The notes under the pieces were generated by a model. The model was not told the DNA's origin. It did not search any database and saw only the letters and a list, made by a program, of their open reading frames with translations. Both the position numbers and the translations under genes were made by a program. From Gemmatimonadota bacterium (GTDB taxonomy: Bacteria > Gemmatimonadota > Gemmatimonadetes > Gemmatimonadales > Gemmatimonadaceae): DNA of 38,804 nt. Every line of letters starts with the position of its first letter. Within the stretch, counting starts at the first letter, position 1. Shown one piece after another: positions 16,441 through 24,264 of this stretch. Where the stretch lies: positions 1-38,804 of the forward strand of contig JAEKKK010000119.1 of the NCBI GenBank assembly GCA_019510405.1, given 5' to 3'.

Positions 16441-17483
16441 CGCCACCGCTCGACCGCGAGCTGCTGCGGCTCCTGCCGAAGGCCGAGCTCCACTGTCATC
16501 TCGACGGCTCGCTCCGTCCCGCCTCGATGCTCGAGCTCGGGCACGAGCACGGAAAGCCCATGCCCGCCCCCGACGCCGACTCGCTTCGCGAGTTCATGCG
16601 CGTCGACGACGCGCGGCACCTCGAGGACTACCTGGAGCGCTTCGCCATCACCCTCTCCGTGATGCAGACGGAGTCGGCGCTCGAGCGCGTTGCCTTCGAA
16701 CTGGCGGAGGACGCCGCCGCCGATGGCGTGCGCTACATCGAGGTGCGCTACGCGCCGGTACTCAACACCCGCGAAGGGCTCACGCTCGAGCAGGCGGTCG
16801 AAGCGCCGCTGCGCGGTCTCGCCCGCGCAGAGCGCCAGCACGGGATCGTCGGACGGGTGATCGTCTGCAGTCTGCGCCACATGCCGCTCAGCACGTCGCA
16901 GGAGCTGGCCGAGCTGGCGGTCGCGTATCGGCACCACGGCGTCGTCGGCTTCGATCTGGCCGGCGGTGAGGTCGGCAACCCCGCGCGCGCCCACGCGCCG
17001 GCGTTTCAGTACGCTCGCTCGCACGATCTGCCCTGCACCTGCCATGCGGGTGAGGGCGACGACGCCGGCTCGGTACGCGAGGCGATCCACGTCTGCGGCG
17101 CACACCGGATCGGCCACGCCACGCGGCTCATCGAGGACACGTCGCTCACGGACTACTGCAACGACCGCCGCATCCCGCTCGAGATCTGCCTCACGAGCAA
17201 TGTCCAGACGCGCGCCGCCCGGTCGTACGCGACCCATCCTTTTCGCGAGTACTTCGATCGAGGGCTCAACGTCGTGCTCAACACCGACAATCGGCTCATG
17301 AGCGGCACGACGCTCACCGACGAGTACGTTCACGCGGCGCAGTCCCTCGAGTTCACTTTCGACGAGCTGGCCGAGGTCGCGCTCAACGGCTTCGAGAGCG
17401 CGTTCCTTCCGTACCCCGAGCGCGTGCGACTGGCCGCGCAGGCGCGCGAAGAGATCGCCGCCCTGCGCGCGCGTTCCACGTGA
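16437..17483 (+). CDS. add: Adenosine deaminase
   Basis: This 348-residue cytosolic zinc hydrolase converts adenosine to inosine. Zinc and catalytic residues are visible: His19 and His21 (ELHCHLDGS), His203 and Glu206 (CHAGEGDD), His227 (RIGHATRL) and Asp284 (LNTDNRLMSGT). The Asp-Asn pair in place of Asp-Asp is the form I know from actinobacterial adenosine deaminases, so it is not a defect. The start overlaps the preceding gene (ATGA) and the end overlaps punA (GTGA). Its product, inosine, is the substrate of the next enzyme. Confidence 0.94.
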   Translation: MTPPLDRELLRLLPKAELHCHLDGSLRPASMLELGHEHGKPMPAPDADSLREFMRVDDARHLEDYLERFAITLSVMQTESALERVAFELAEDAAADGVRYIEVRYAPVLNTREGLTLEQAVEAPLRGLARAERQHGIVGRVIVCSLRHMPLSTSQELAELAVAYRHHGVVGFDLAGGEVGNPARAHAPAFQYARSHDLPCTCHAGEGDDAGSVREAIHVCGAHRIGHATRLIEDTSLTDYCNDRRIPLEICLTSNVQTRAARSYATHPFREYFDRGLNVVLNTDNRLMSGTTLTDEYVHAAQSLEFTFDELAEVALNGFESAFLPYPERVRLAAQAREEIAALRARST

Positions 17484-18316
17484 CCGGCGACGCACGCTTC
17501 GACGCGGTCGCCGCGCATCGCGCTGCGGACGTCGTGCGTCGTCACCTCGGCACGATCGACGAGCCGGCGCTCGCCATCGTGCTCGGCTCCGGGCTCGGCG
17601 GACTTACCGGCCGCATCGAGAGCGCGACCGCCATCGCATTCGGCGACGTCCCCGGCTTCTCGGCGGCGACCGTCGCCGGCCATGCAGGCCGGCTCATCGT
17701 CGGACGCCTCGCCGGCCGGCCTGTCGTGGCGCTCGCCGGTCGCTTCCACATGTACGAGGGACACCCCGCCGAGCAGGCGGGGTTTCCAATCCGCGTGCTG
17801 CACGCGCTCGGCGCTCGGACGTTGTTCGTCTCGAATGCGGCGGGCGGGATCAACCCCGCGTTCACGCCGGGCGACCTGATGATCGTGACCGATCATCTCA
17901 ATCTCATGTTCCGCAACCCGCTCGTCGGCAGGCTCGTCGCCGGCGACGTCCGCTTCCCCGACATGAGCGAGCCGTACGACCGCGCACTGGCCGCGCTGCT
18001 GCGCGAGCAGGGCGCCTCGCTCGGCATCGCGCTGCGCGAGGGCGTGTACTGCGGCCTCCTCGGTCCGACCTACGAGACCCCCGCCGAGGTCCGCATGCTG
18101 CGCATCCTCGGCGCCGACGCGGTAGGGATGTCCACCGTGCCGGAGGTCGTCGTCGCGCGCGCGATCGGCATGCGTGTCGCGGGCGTCAGTTGCATCACGA
18201 ACCTCGCTTCGGGCGTATCGCCCACGCCGCTCTCGCACGCCGAGGTCATCGAGACGACCGCGCGCGTCGCCTCCCAGTTCGAGTCGCTCGTCGAGCGCTT
18301 CGTCGCGGCGCTCTGA
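17480..18316 (+). CDS. punA: Purine nucleoside phosphorylase (trimeric, PunA type)
   Basis: This 278-residue cytosolic enzyme splits inosine or guanosine with phosphate into base and ribose-1-phosphate. Phosphate-site residues are in GSGLGG (36-41) and GRFHMYEGH (87-95). The purine site has Glu199 (GPTYETPAE) and Asn241 (SCITNLASG), the pattern of 6-oxopurine-specific enzymes. GMSTVPEV is also diagnostic. The GTG start overlaps the add stop as GTGA. It closes the pathway nucleotide, adenosine, inosine, hypoxanthine encoded by this operon. The inverted repeat at 18353-18368 lies 37 nt after the stop. Confidence 0.94.
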   Translation: MTGDARFDAVAAHRAADVVRRHLGTIDEPALAIVLGSGLGGLTGRIESATAIAFGDVPGFSAATVAGHAGRLIVGRLAGRPVVALAGRFHMYEGHPAEQAGFPIRVLHALGARTLFVSNAAGGINPAFTPGDLMIVTDHLNLMFRNPLVGRLVAGDVRFPDMSEPYDRALAALLREQGASLGIALREGVYCGLLGPTYETPAEVRMLRILGADAVGMSTVPEVVVARAIGMRVAGVSCITNLASGVSPTPLSHAEVIETTARVASQFESLVERFVAAL

Positions 18317-18352
18317 GCTCGCGGGGTGCCGATGGCGCGCCACGCCACGGCA

Positions 18353-18368
18353 ACGGTGAGATCACCGT
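18353..18368. repeat. Short inverted repeat after punA
   Basis: ACGGTGA (18353-18359) and TCACCGT (18362-18368) are perfect inverted 7-mers with a 2-nt centre. The centre is too short for a stable terminator loop and no T tract follows. An operator for the downstream receptor gene is as likely as a 3' end structure. Confidence 0.4.
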
Positions 18369-18380
18369 GATTTGTCGCCG

Positions 18381-18431
18381 TGTAACGATCCGGCGACGCG
18401 CTGTGTAACGGCCCGTGACCGAACCGTGGCC
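18381..18431 (+). promoter_or_regulatory. Candidate Pho-box array upstream of the TonB-dependent receptor
   Basis: The heptamers are TGTAACG at 18381, GGCGACG at 18392, TGTAACG at 18404 (12 nt on), GTGACCG at 18415 and GTGGCCG at 18426. Apart from one 1-nt slip they keep the 11-nt phase seen at pstS. The array ends 83 nt before the chosen start. The two TGTAACG copies match the one upstream of pstC exactly. Confidence 0.6.
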
Positions 18432-18514
18432 GAATGCGCATTGGATCGATACCAGCCGGACCGAACTATCGAGCACGAAGCACCACTCGAAGACTCCCTC
18501 CGGTCCCATCATCG

Positions 18515-21313
18515 ATGCTGACGCGACCCTCACTGATTCGCCGGCTCGTATTCCTATTCCTCGTTGCACTGCCGTGTGCGCTCTCCGCGCAGCGCGAAGC
18601 TCAGCAGGGCACGGGCCGCATCGTCGGCCGCATCATCGACGCCGCCTCGGGCGCCGGTATCGCCGACGCCGGTGTCCAGGTTGTCGGCACGACCACCGGC
18701 GGCCGCTCCGGCGTCGACGGCCGCTTCTCGCTCGGCAACGTCCCCGCCGGCACCGTGACGATCCAGGTCCGCCGCATCGGTTTCGCCACCAAGCAGGTGA
18801 CGGGGCTCGTGCTCGAGGCGGGGAAATCGCTGGAGCAGAATGTGAGCCTTACCGCTGCCACCGTGCAGCTCGAGGCGCAGGTGACCACGGCGTCGGTCGA
18901 GCGCGGCTCCGTCAGCGGCGCGCTCGACGCACAGCGCAACGCGGCCGGTGTCGTCAGCGCGGTGACCGCCGAGCAGATCTCGAAGAGCCCCGACGGCGAC
19001 GCCGCGCAGGCAGTCAAGCGCGTCAGCGGCGTGACGGTGCAGGATGGCAAGTACGTCTTCGTGCGCGGGCTCGGTGAGCGCTATACCACCAGCTCCCTCA
19101 ACGGCGCGCGCGTGCCAAGCCCGGAGCCGGAGAAGCGCGTCGTCCCGCTCGACATGTTCCCGGCCGGCCTCGTCCAGACGATCACGACGACGAAGACCTT
19201 CACCCCCGATCAGCAAGGTGACTTCAGCGGCGCGTCGGTGGACATCAGGACGAAGGAGTTCCCCGCCACGCGATCGACGGCCTTCCAGTTCGGAAGCGGC
19301 TATTCGCCCGGCGCGACCGGCTCGCGACTGCTGTCCGCGACGAGCGTTGGTGGCGAGTCGTTCGCCATGGTCAACCACAACCGCGATCTCCCGGCGGTCG
19401 TGCGGAACCTCGGCAACTTCCAGAACATCAATCTCAACCAGGGCGACATGAACTACCTGGTGAGCACCTTCCGGAACTCCTGGACGCCGAAGGTCGCCAC
19501 CGGATCGCCGCTGCTGAACGGGTCGATGTCGGTCGGTGGCAACGATCCGGTCCTCTTCGGGCACCGCATCGGCTACCTGTTCTCGGGCACCATCTCCTCG
19601 GGCACCGATCTGAAGGACGGCCAGGTGCGCGCCCTCGCCGACCGAGGCACGACGAAGGGTGAGACGGTGGAGATTGACCGCTTCACCGGATCGACGACGA
19701 GCCAGAGCGTCCTCTGGGGCGGTCTGGCCAACCTCAGCACGCTGATCAACGAAGGCTCGCGCATCTCGTTCAACGGGCTGTTTAACCGCTCGGCTGACAA
19801 CGATGCGCGCGTCGAGGCGGGAAGCTTCGCTGCCGACGCAATCCCGGTGCAGATCACGCGCATGGAGTACACGGAGCGAGGGGTCTACTCGGGGCAGCTC
19901 ACCGGCGAGCACCAGATCGGTTCGATGCATCGCTTCGACTGGTCGGCCACCGCGAGCGGCGTGCGCCGCTACGAGCCCGACCAATCCGCGTTTGTGCAGT
20001 CGATCGATCAGGACCCGGCGGGCGGCCCGGCGGTGCTGCACTGGTATGCCGGCGGCAGCGGCAGCGCCGTGCGCACCTACTCCGATCTCAACGAGAACAG
20101 TCACGAGTACTCGGCGAAGTACACGCTGACTGTCGGGAGAGCCGGCTCGCCAACCGTCATCAAGTTCGGCGGCCTGTCGCGTCACACCTCGCGCGATGCG
20201 CAGAGCTTCTCCTACGCCATCAGTGCGCGCAATCTGACCCCTGAGCAGCTCGCACTTCCCCTCGAGGAAATCTTCGACGGGCGATTCAGCACGCCGAGCT
20301 CCAGCTACTTCAACGTCGGACCGCTCTCGCAGGGCGGATCGTACGCGGCGCGCGACCGGCTGACTGCCGGCTTCGTCATGGCGGACGTCCCGATCTTCTC
20401 GGCGCTCCACGCCATAGGCGGCGTCCGGTATGAGAGCGACAACCTCGAGGTCGACGCGTTCTCCACGCTTGGATCGCCTGTCAACACGGTGAAGAAGTGG
20501 AACGACGTGCTCCCGTCGCTGGGCCTCAACCTCCAGCTCACCTCGCGCCAGCAACTCCGGCTCTCCGGCTCACGCACCCTCGCGCGCCCCGAGTATCGCG
20601 AGCTGTCACCGATCATCAGCCGCGACGTCGTCGGCGGCGAGAACGTGCAGGGCGACGAGAACCTGTCGCGCACGCGCGTCACGAACATGGACGCGCGGTG
20701 GGAGTTCTACCCCGGCGCCGGCGAGATCCTCAGCGTCGCGCTGTTCGCGAAGAAGTTCGATCTGCCGATCGAGCGAGTCTACGGCTCCGGTAGTGGAGGG
20801 ACCGCCTTCGTGTTCTACACGAACGCCGAGAGCGCGGACAACTACGGCGTCGAGCTCGAGCTGCGGAAGCACCTGGGCGCGCTCGGCAGCCTCTTCGAGC
20901 CACTCACGCTGTTCAGCAATGTGACGTTGATGGAAAGCCAGATCCACCTGTTCGACAGCACGAAGGCGTCGGCGACGAACTTGAGCCGCCGGATGGTGGG
21001 GCAGGCGCCGTATGTACTGAACACGGGTCTGACCTACGCCTCGCGCAGTGGCGGGCTGTCCGCCACTGCGCTGTTCAACCGCATCGGTGAGCGCATCGTG
21101 GCGGCAGGCGGAACGCCTCTTCCGGACGTCGTCGAGAAATCGCGCAACGTGCTCGATCTCTCGCTGCGTCAGGCGATCCGCTCGGGCGTGCTGCTGCGGA
21201 TGGACCTCAAGAACCTGCTCGACTCGCCTTACGAGGTGCGCCAGGGGACGGTCGAGCGCGAGTTCTATCGCTCCGGCCGCATCGTGGGACTCGGGCTCCA
21301 GTGGCAGCACTGA
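18515..21313 (+). CDS. TonB-dependent outer-membrane receptor
   Basis: This 932-residue receptor has a signal peptide (ends ALSAQ, 26 residues), then a carboxypeptidase-regulatory-like domain (about 33-120, GRIVGRIIDAASGAGIADAG). The plug is at about 130-255 (VSAVTAEQISKSPDGDAAQA, then KYVFVRGLGERY and DFSGASVDIRTKEFP). The rest is a 22-strand-type barrel ending GRIVGLGLQWQH. It would take up a large substrate using TonB energy. The substrate is not evident from sequence. The candidate Pho boxes upstream, the lipoprotein and protease downstream, and the nucleotide operon upstream suggest a phosphorus-containing substrate. The ATG at 18515 begins the signal peptide; an in-frame ATG at 18434 adds 27 residues without signal character. 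Confidence 0.88.
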   Translation: MLTRPSLIRRLVFLFLVALPCALSAQREAQQGTGRIVGRIIDAASGAGIADAGVQVVGTTTGGRSGVDGRFSLGNVPAGTVTIQVRRIGFATKQVTGLVLEAGKSLEQNVSLTAATVQLEAQVTTASVERGSVSGALDAQRNAAGVVSAVTAEQISKSPDGDAAQAVKRVSGVTVQDGKYVFVRGLGERYTTSSLNGARVPSPEPEKRVVPLDMFPAGLVQTITTTKTFTPDQQGDFSGASVDIRTKEFPATRSTAFQFGSGYSPGATGSRLLSATSVGGESFAMVNHNRDLPAVVRNLGNFQNINLNQGDMNYLVSTFRNSWTPKVATGSPLLNGSMSVGGNDPVLFGHRIGYLFSGTISSGTDLKDGQVRALADRGTTKGETVEIDRFTGSTTSQSVLWGGLANLSTLINEGSRISFNGLFNRSADNDARVEAGSFAADAIPVQITRMEYTERGVYSGQLTGEHQIGSMHRFDWSATASGVRRYEPDQSAFVQSIDQDPAGGPAVLHWYAGGSGSAVRTYSDLNENSHEYSAKYTLTVGRAGSPTVIKFGGLSRHTSRDAQSFSYAISARNLTPEQLALPLEEIFDGRFSTPSSSYFNVGPLSQGGSYAARDRLTAGFVMADVPIFSALHAIGGVRYESDNLEVDAFSTLGSPVNTVKKWNDVLPSLGLNLQLTSRQQLRLSGSRTLARPEYRELSPIISRDVVGGENVQGDENLSRTRVTNMDARWEFYPGAGEILSVALFAKKFDLPIERVYGSGSGGTAFVFYTNAESADNYGVELELRKHLGALGSLFEPLTLFSNVTLMESQIHLFDSTKASATNLSRRMVGQAPYVLNTGLTYASRSGGLSATALFNRIGERIVAAGGTPLPDVVEKSRNVLDLSLRQAIRSGVLLRMDLKNLLDSPYEVRQGTVEREFYRSGRIVGLGLQWQH

Positions 21314-21327
21314 CCACGTGGACCCGA

Positions 21328-21359
21328 CGATGGTTTCGTCGCTCGCGACGAAACCATCG
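21328..21359 (+). terminator. Long hairpin after the receptor gene
   Basis: A perfect 14-bp stem (21328-21341 with 21346-21359) closes on a CTCG tetraloop, 14 nt after the receptor stop. No T tract follows. It could act as a Rho-independent-like stop or as a 3' stabiliser that separates receptor and lipoprotein expression. Confidence 0.6.
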
Positions 21360-21365
21360 CGTTCG

Positions 21366-21394
21366 CGTGACCTGTTCGTGACCACCGCGTAACG
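21366..21394 (+). promoter_or_regulatory. Candidate Pho-box triplet upstream of the beta-helix-like lipoprotein
   Basis: CGTGACC (21366), CGTGACC (21377) and CGTAACG (21388) are exactly 11 nt apart, with spacers tgtt and accg. The triplet starts 7 nt after the hairpin at 21328-21359 and ends 98 nt before the gene start. It therefore looks like the promoter region of a separate transcript. Confidence 0.65.
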
Positions 21395-21492
21395 CGCTCC
21401 CAACACGGCGAGCGTTGATTCGTCCGTGGCGACCTCCGCCGCGTTCCCCGTTTCGATCCCACCTGATTCATCACTTCCTCTCGAGGATTGGC

Positions 21493-23244
21493 ATGACGCT
21501 CATTGGTCGGGCACTCGCCGCTACCGCGGCAGTGCTCCTGGTCGGCGCCGTTGCGTGTGGCAGCGACAACAGCACCGGTACGACGACTCCCGCTACTCCC
21601 GTACTCGGTCTCGCCGCGACGGCGAAGAGCACGACGTCGGTCGATCTGACGTTCAACGGCACGGCCGGTGACAACAGCTACGACATCGAGCGCGCCGAAG
21701 GCGCTGCCGGTACGTTCGCCGCCGTCGGCTCGGTGCCGGCGCCGGCGGCCGGTGGCCCGGTGACGTATACCGACACGGCACTCAAGGTGAACACGGCGTA
21801 CCGGTATCACATCATCACCAATCGCGGTGCGCTGAAGAGCGTCGCCTCCGGCGAGGCGACGGTAACGACGAAGGACTTCGGTTTCGCCGCCAACGCGATC
21901 AGCACGGACATCACGGCGAGCCGCACCCTCTACGCCGACACCGCCTATACCCTCAAGGGCTTCATCCACGTCGCCAACGGCGCCGTGCTCACGATCCAGC
22001 CCGGCACCAGGATCTACGGCGACTACGCCACGCTCGGTTCTGCCCTCATGATCATGAAGGGCGCCAAGATTCAGGCCGTCGGCACTCCGGCGGCGCCGAT
22101 CGTCTTCACCTCGTCGCGCGCGGCCGGCCAGCGCCAGCCTGGCGATTGGGGCGGGCTACTCCTCGTCGGCAATGCGCCGAACAATCGCTCCGGCGTCGTG
22201 AACGTCGAGGGGACGGGTACCGACGGCAACACTGTGGTCGGCGGGAAGAACTACACCGTGCAGTACAACGGCGGCAATGTCGCGACGGACAACTCGGGCA
22301 CGCTGCAGTTCGTCCGCGTGGAGTTCGCCGGTTTCGCCCCGCTCCAGGACCAGGAGTTCAACTCGTTTACCTTCTGCGCACTCGGCTCCGGCACGCGCGC
22401 CTCGTTTCTCGAGTCGCTGAGCCCACTGGATGACGCGTTCGAATTCTTCGGTGGCGGCTTCGACATCGATCACCTGATCGCTTTCGAGACGGCCGACGAC
22501 ATGTTCGACATGTCCGAGGGCTGGCAGGGGCGGATGCAGTACCTGATCGGCATCAACACCGTGCAGCTCACGCCACGCACCGGCGCCGGCTTCTACTCCG
22601 TCGATCTCGAGGGGATCGAGAACGACGGGTGCAACGGCACGGGCTGCGATCTCGGGTTCAACTCGACCCCCTTCACCATCCCGCTCGTCGCGAACTTCAC
22701 GATGATCGGCTGCGGTTTGTCCTCCTGCGTCGGCGCGAGCGGCGGCCACGGGATGATGCTGCGTCGCGGTACGGGCGGCTACTACGTCAACGGCGTCGTC
22801 GCGCGGTTCCCGACCGACGGCATCTCCCTCCGCGATCAGGCGACGTACGATCGCGCGGGTGACACCGGGACGCCCTCCGCCACGGCGGATCTCCAGCTGA
22901 AGAACATCTTCTTCGCCGAGGTGAACGGGAAGCTGTTCCAGCCGCTCTCCGCGAACCAGTTCGAGCTCGACTCTACCGCGAACAACCTGAAGCTGAGCAC
23001 CGGCACGGCGGCCTCACTCTTCACGACCCTCCCCGCCGTCGGAACGGCTCCAGCCGATATCACAGCATTCGACTTCACCCCGGCCGCGGGTTCACCCATC
23101 GCCACGGGCGGGCTCAACGCCTTCACCGGCGCCATCGCCACCAAGGCCGGCACGTTCGTCACCGCGACCGCGTACCAGGGCGCCGTGGCGCCGGGGGCCG
23201 GCGGCAAGTGGTGGGCGGGCTGGACGACCTACGCTCGCAACTGA
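21493..23244 (+). CDS. Surface lipoprotein with FN3 and beta-helix-like region
   Basis: This 583-residue protein has a lipoprotein signal (VGAVAC, Cys22), then an FN3-like domain (about 35-125, SYDIERAEG and NTAYRYHII). A long repetitive beta region follows, with VLTIQPGTRIYGD, KIQAVGTPAAPIVFTSS and GDWGGLLLVGNAPN. I recognise this pattern from surface proteins encoded next to TonB-dependent receptors in Bacteroidetes and some Proteobacteria; a beta-helix fold is likely. No catalytic motif is evident. Four cysteines near residues 380-415 (DGCNGTGCD, GCGLSSC) could form disulfides. GAGG-type binding (GAGG, 6 nt spacer) supports the ATG at 21493. Position and its phased repeats suggest a substrate-capturing partner for the receptor. 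Confidence 0.75.
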   Translation: MTLIGRALAATAAVLLVGAVACGSDNSTGTTTPATPVLGLAATAKSTTSVDLTFNGTAGDNSYDIERAEGAAGTFAAVGSVPAPAAGGPVTYTDTALKVNTAYRYHIITNRGALKSVASGEATVTTKDFGFAANAISTDITASRTLYADTAYTLKGFIHVANGAVLTIQPGTRIYGDYATLGSALMIMKGAKIQAVGTPAAPIVFTSSRAAGQRQPGDWGGLLLVGNAPNNRSGVVNVEGTGTDGNTVVGGKNYTVQYNGGNVATDNSGTLQFVRVEFAGFAPLQDQEFNSFTFCALGSGTRASFLESLSPLDDAFEFFGGGFDIDHLIAFETADDMFDMSEGWQGRMQYLIGINTVQLTPRTGAGFYSVDLEGIENDGCNGTGCDLGFNSTPFTIPLVANFTMIGCGLSSCVGASGGHGMMLRRGTGGYYVNGVVARFPTDGISLRDQATYDRAGDTGTPSATADLQLKNIFFAEVNGKLFQPLSANQFELDSTANNLKLSTGTAASLFTTLPAVGTAPADITAFDFTPAAGSPIATGGLNAFTGAIATKAGTFVTATAYQGAVAPGAGGKWWAGWTTYARN

Positions 23245-23258
23245 TTGCGCTCGACTTC

Positions 23259-23296
23259 GCACGGAGTCGTTGGCCGAGTGGCCGGCGGCTCCGTGC
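23259..23296. repeat. Inverted repeat between the two lipoprotein genes
   Basis: GCACGGAG (23259-23266) pairs with CTCCGTGC (23289-23296), with GGCC-gagt-GGCC as an inner hairpin. It starts 15 nt after the preceding stop and lacks a T tract. It may be a terminator-like or RNA-stabilising element. Confidence 0.45.
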
Positions 23297-23313
23297 GCGT
23301 TGAACCCACACCG

Positions 23314-24057
23314 ATGACACTCGAGATGATTCGCGCTGCTTCCGCACGACTGATCGCTCCGCTCTTTCTCGCGATGGCCTTCGCTGCGTGCAAAGACCAG
23401 CCACGGTCGAACGATGCGCCAGCCGCGACGCCCACGGTTCTCATCGCCAACGCGACGCCCGCGCGAAGCGCCGCCGCGCGGGATTCCGCACGAGCCGACG
23501 AGGTGCGCCGCGCGCGGCAGGATTCGATCAACCGCACGCTCCCGGGTTATGTGGTCGATTCCATCTTCCCGGTCGACGAGGAGCTCCGCCGCTTCCGGAA
23601 GGCACTCGGTGGCGACAGCGCGCTCGTCTTCAGCGGTGGCAGCCCTTCGCGAGAGGCTCTCGTGCGACGGTTCATCACGGCGCTCGTCGCGAGCGACACC
23701 AACGAGTTCCGCACCATGGCCGTCCACGGCCGCGAGTTCGCGGATCTTTACTACCCTGGTTCGCCGTACTCGCGCGCACCGTACCACCAGCCGCCGCAGC
23801 TCGCCTGGAGCCTCATCCAGAATCCCAGCGCTGATGGTATCACGAAGCTCCTTCGCACGATGGGCGGGAAGCCCATCTCCTACGTGAGCCACCGCTGCGA
23901 TCCAACGGCGCTGCACGAAGGTCGGGTCACGCGCTACGCCGGCTGTATCGTTCGCATCGCCGATACAAAAGGCGACACGACGACGCGCCTCATGTTCGGA
24001 TCCGTCGTGGAGTTCGGCGGCGTGTACAAGTTCCTCAGCTACACCAATCGTCTGTAA
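23314..24057 (+). CDS. Small lipoprotein of unknown function
   Basis: This is a 247-residue protein with a signal sequence ending AMAFAAC, so a probable lipoprotein with Cys near residue 26. A disordered, Ala- and Arg-rich segment follows to about residue 75. The C-terminal part is compact and mixed (VRRFITALVASDTNEFRTMA, then a Tyr/Pro-rich PYHQPPQLAW and two cysteines in SHRCDP and AGCIVR). I do not recognise the family. It lies 69 nt after the beta-helix-like lipoprotein and ends in a strong terminator. The ATG at 23326 is an equally good start. Membership in the receptor module is inferred from position only. Confidence 0.65.
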   Translation: MTLEMIRAASARLIAPLFLAMAFAACKDQPRSNDAPAATPTVLIANATPARSAAARDSARADEVRRARQDSINRTLPGYVVDSIFPVDEELRRFRKALGGDSALVFSGGSPSREALVRRFITALVASDTNEFRTMAVHGREFADLYYPGSPYSRAPYHQPPQLAWSLIQNPSADGITKLLRTMGGKPISYVSHRCDPTALHEGRVTRYAGCIVRIADTKGDTTTRLMFGSVVEFGGVYKFLSYTNRL

Positions 24058-24082
24058 CGTCGGGCAGGGCCAGAGCCATCCA

Positions 24083-24121
24083 GCGATGGGCCGGGGAATC
24101 CCCCGGCCCATCGCGCGTTTA
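24083..24121 (+). terminator. Strong intrinsic terminator after the small lipoprotein
   Basis: A perfect 14-bp GC-rich stem (24083-24096 and 24101-24114) closes on AATC and is followed by GCGTTTAT. It begins 26 nt after the stop codon and ends the receptor-lipoprotein block before the protease promoter region. Confidence 0.75.
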
Positions 24122-24146
24122 TGCTCTATGTCGTGATCCTTGCGCG

Positions 24147-24208
24147 TGTTACGTCGTCCTTGCCCCATCGTCACGGGAATGTATCTTGCCTGTCACGAAA
24201 CCGTATCG
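24147..24208 (+). promoter_or_regulatory. Candidate Pho-box array upstream of the matrixin-type protease
   Basis: Six positions lie on an exact 11-nt phase: TGTTACG 24147, CCTTGCC 24158 (degenerate), CGTCACG 24169, TGTATCT 24180, TGTCACG 24191 and CGTATCG 24202. Five of the six keep a YGT start. It is the longest phased array in the window and ends 56 nt before the chosen ATG. Confidence 0.6.
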
Positions 24209-24211
24209 GAT

Positions 24212-24237
24212 TCGAGAGGCCACTGGCGACCTCTCGA
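24212..24237 (+). repeat. Leader hairpin of the protease gene
   Basis: TCGAGAGG (24212-24219) and CCTCTCGA (24230-24237) form an 8-bp stem with a 10-nt loop. It lies between the phased repeats and the start codon and may be a leader RNA structure or an operator. Confidence 0.4.
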
Positions 24238-24264
24238 GATGCACCTCCGCGAGGGCCCATCGCC

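Noticed and set aside
17275-17310. Asp-Asn instead of Asp-Asp in the adenosine deaminase active site, suspected loss of function
   Set aside because: Actinobacterial adenosine deaminases carry the same NTDNRLMSGT form, so it is a normal subgroup variant.
18554-20554. A 666-codon minus-strand frame opposite the TonB receptor
   Set aside because: Low-complexity Arg/Gly/Val composition, no domain, and it is fully antisense to a well-supported receptor gene.
23255-23300. A tRNA-like fragment (TGGCCGAGTGG resembles a tRNA-Ser D arm)
   Set aside because: No anticodon arm, T arm or acceptor pairing could be assembled around it. It is explained by the inverted repeat at 23259-23296.
24058-24060. 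TGTAACG at the end of the small lipoprotein gene as a Pho box
   Set aside because: It overlaps the stop codon, has no phased partner and is followed by a terminator rather than a gene.
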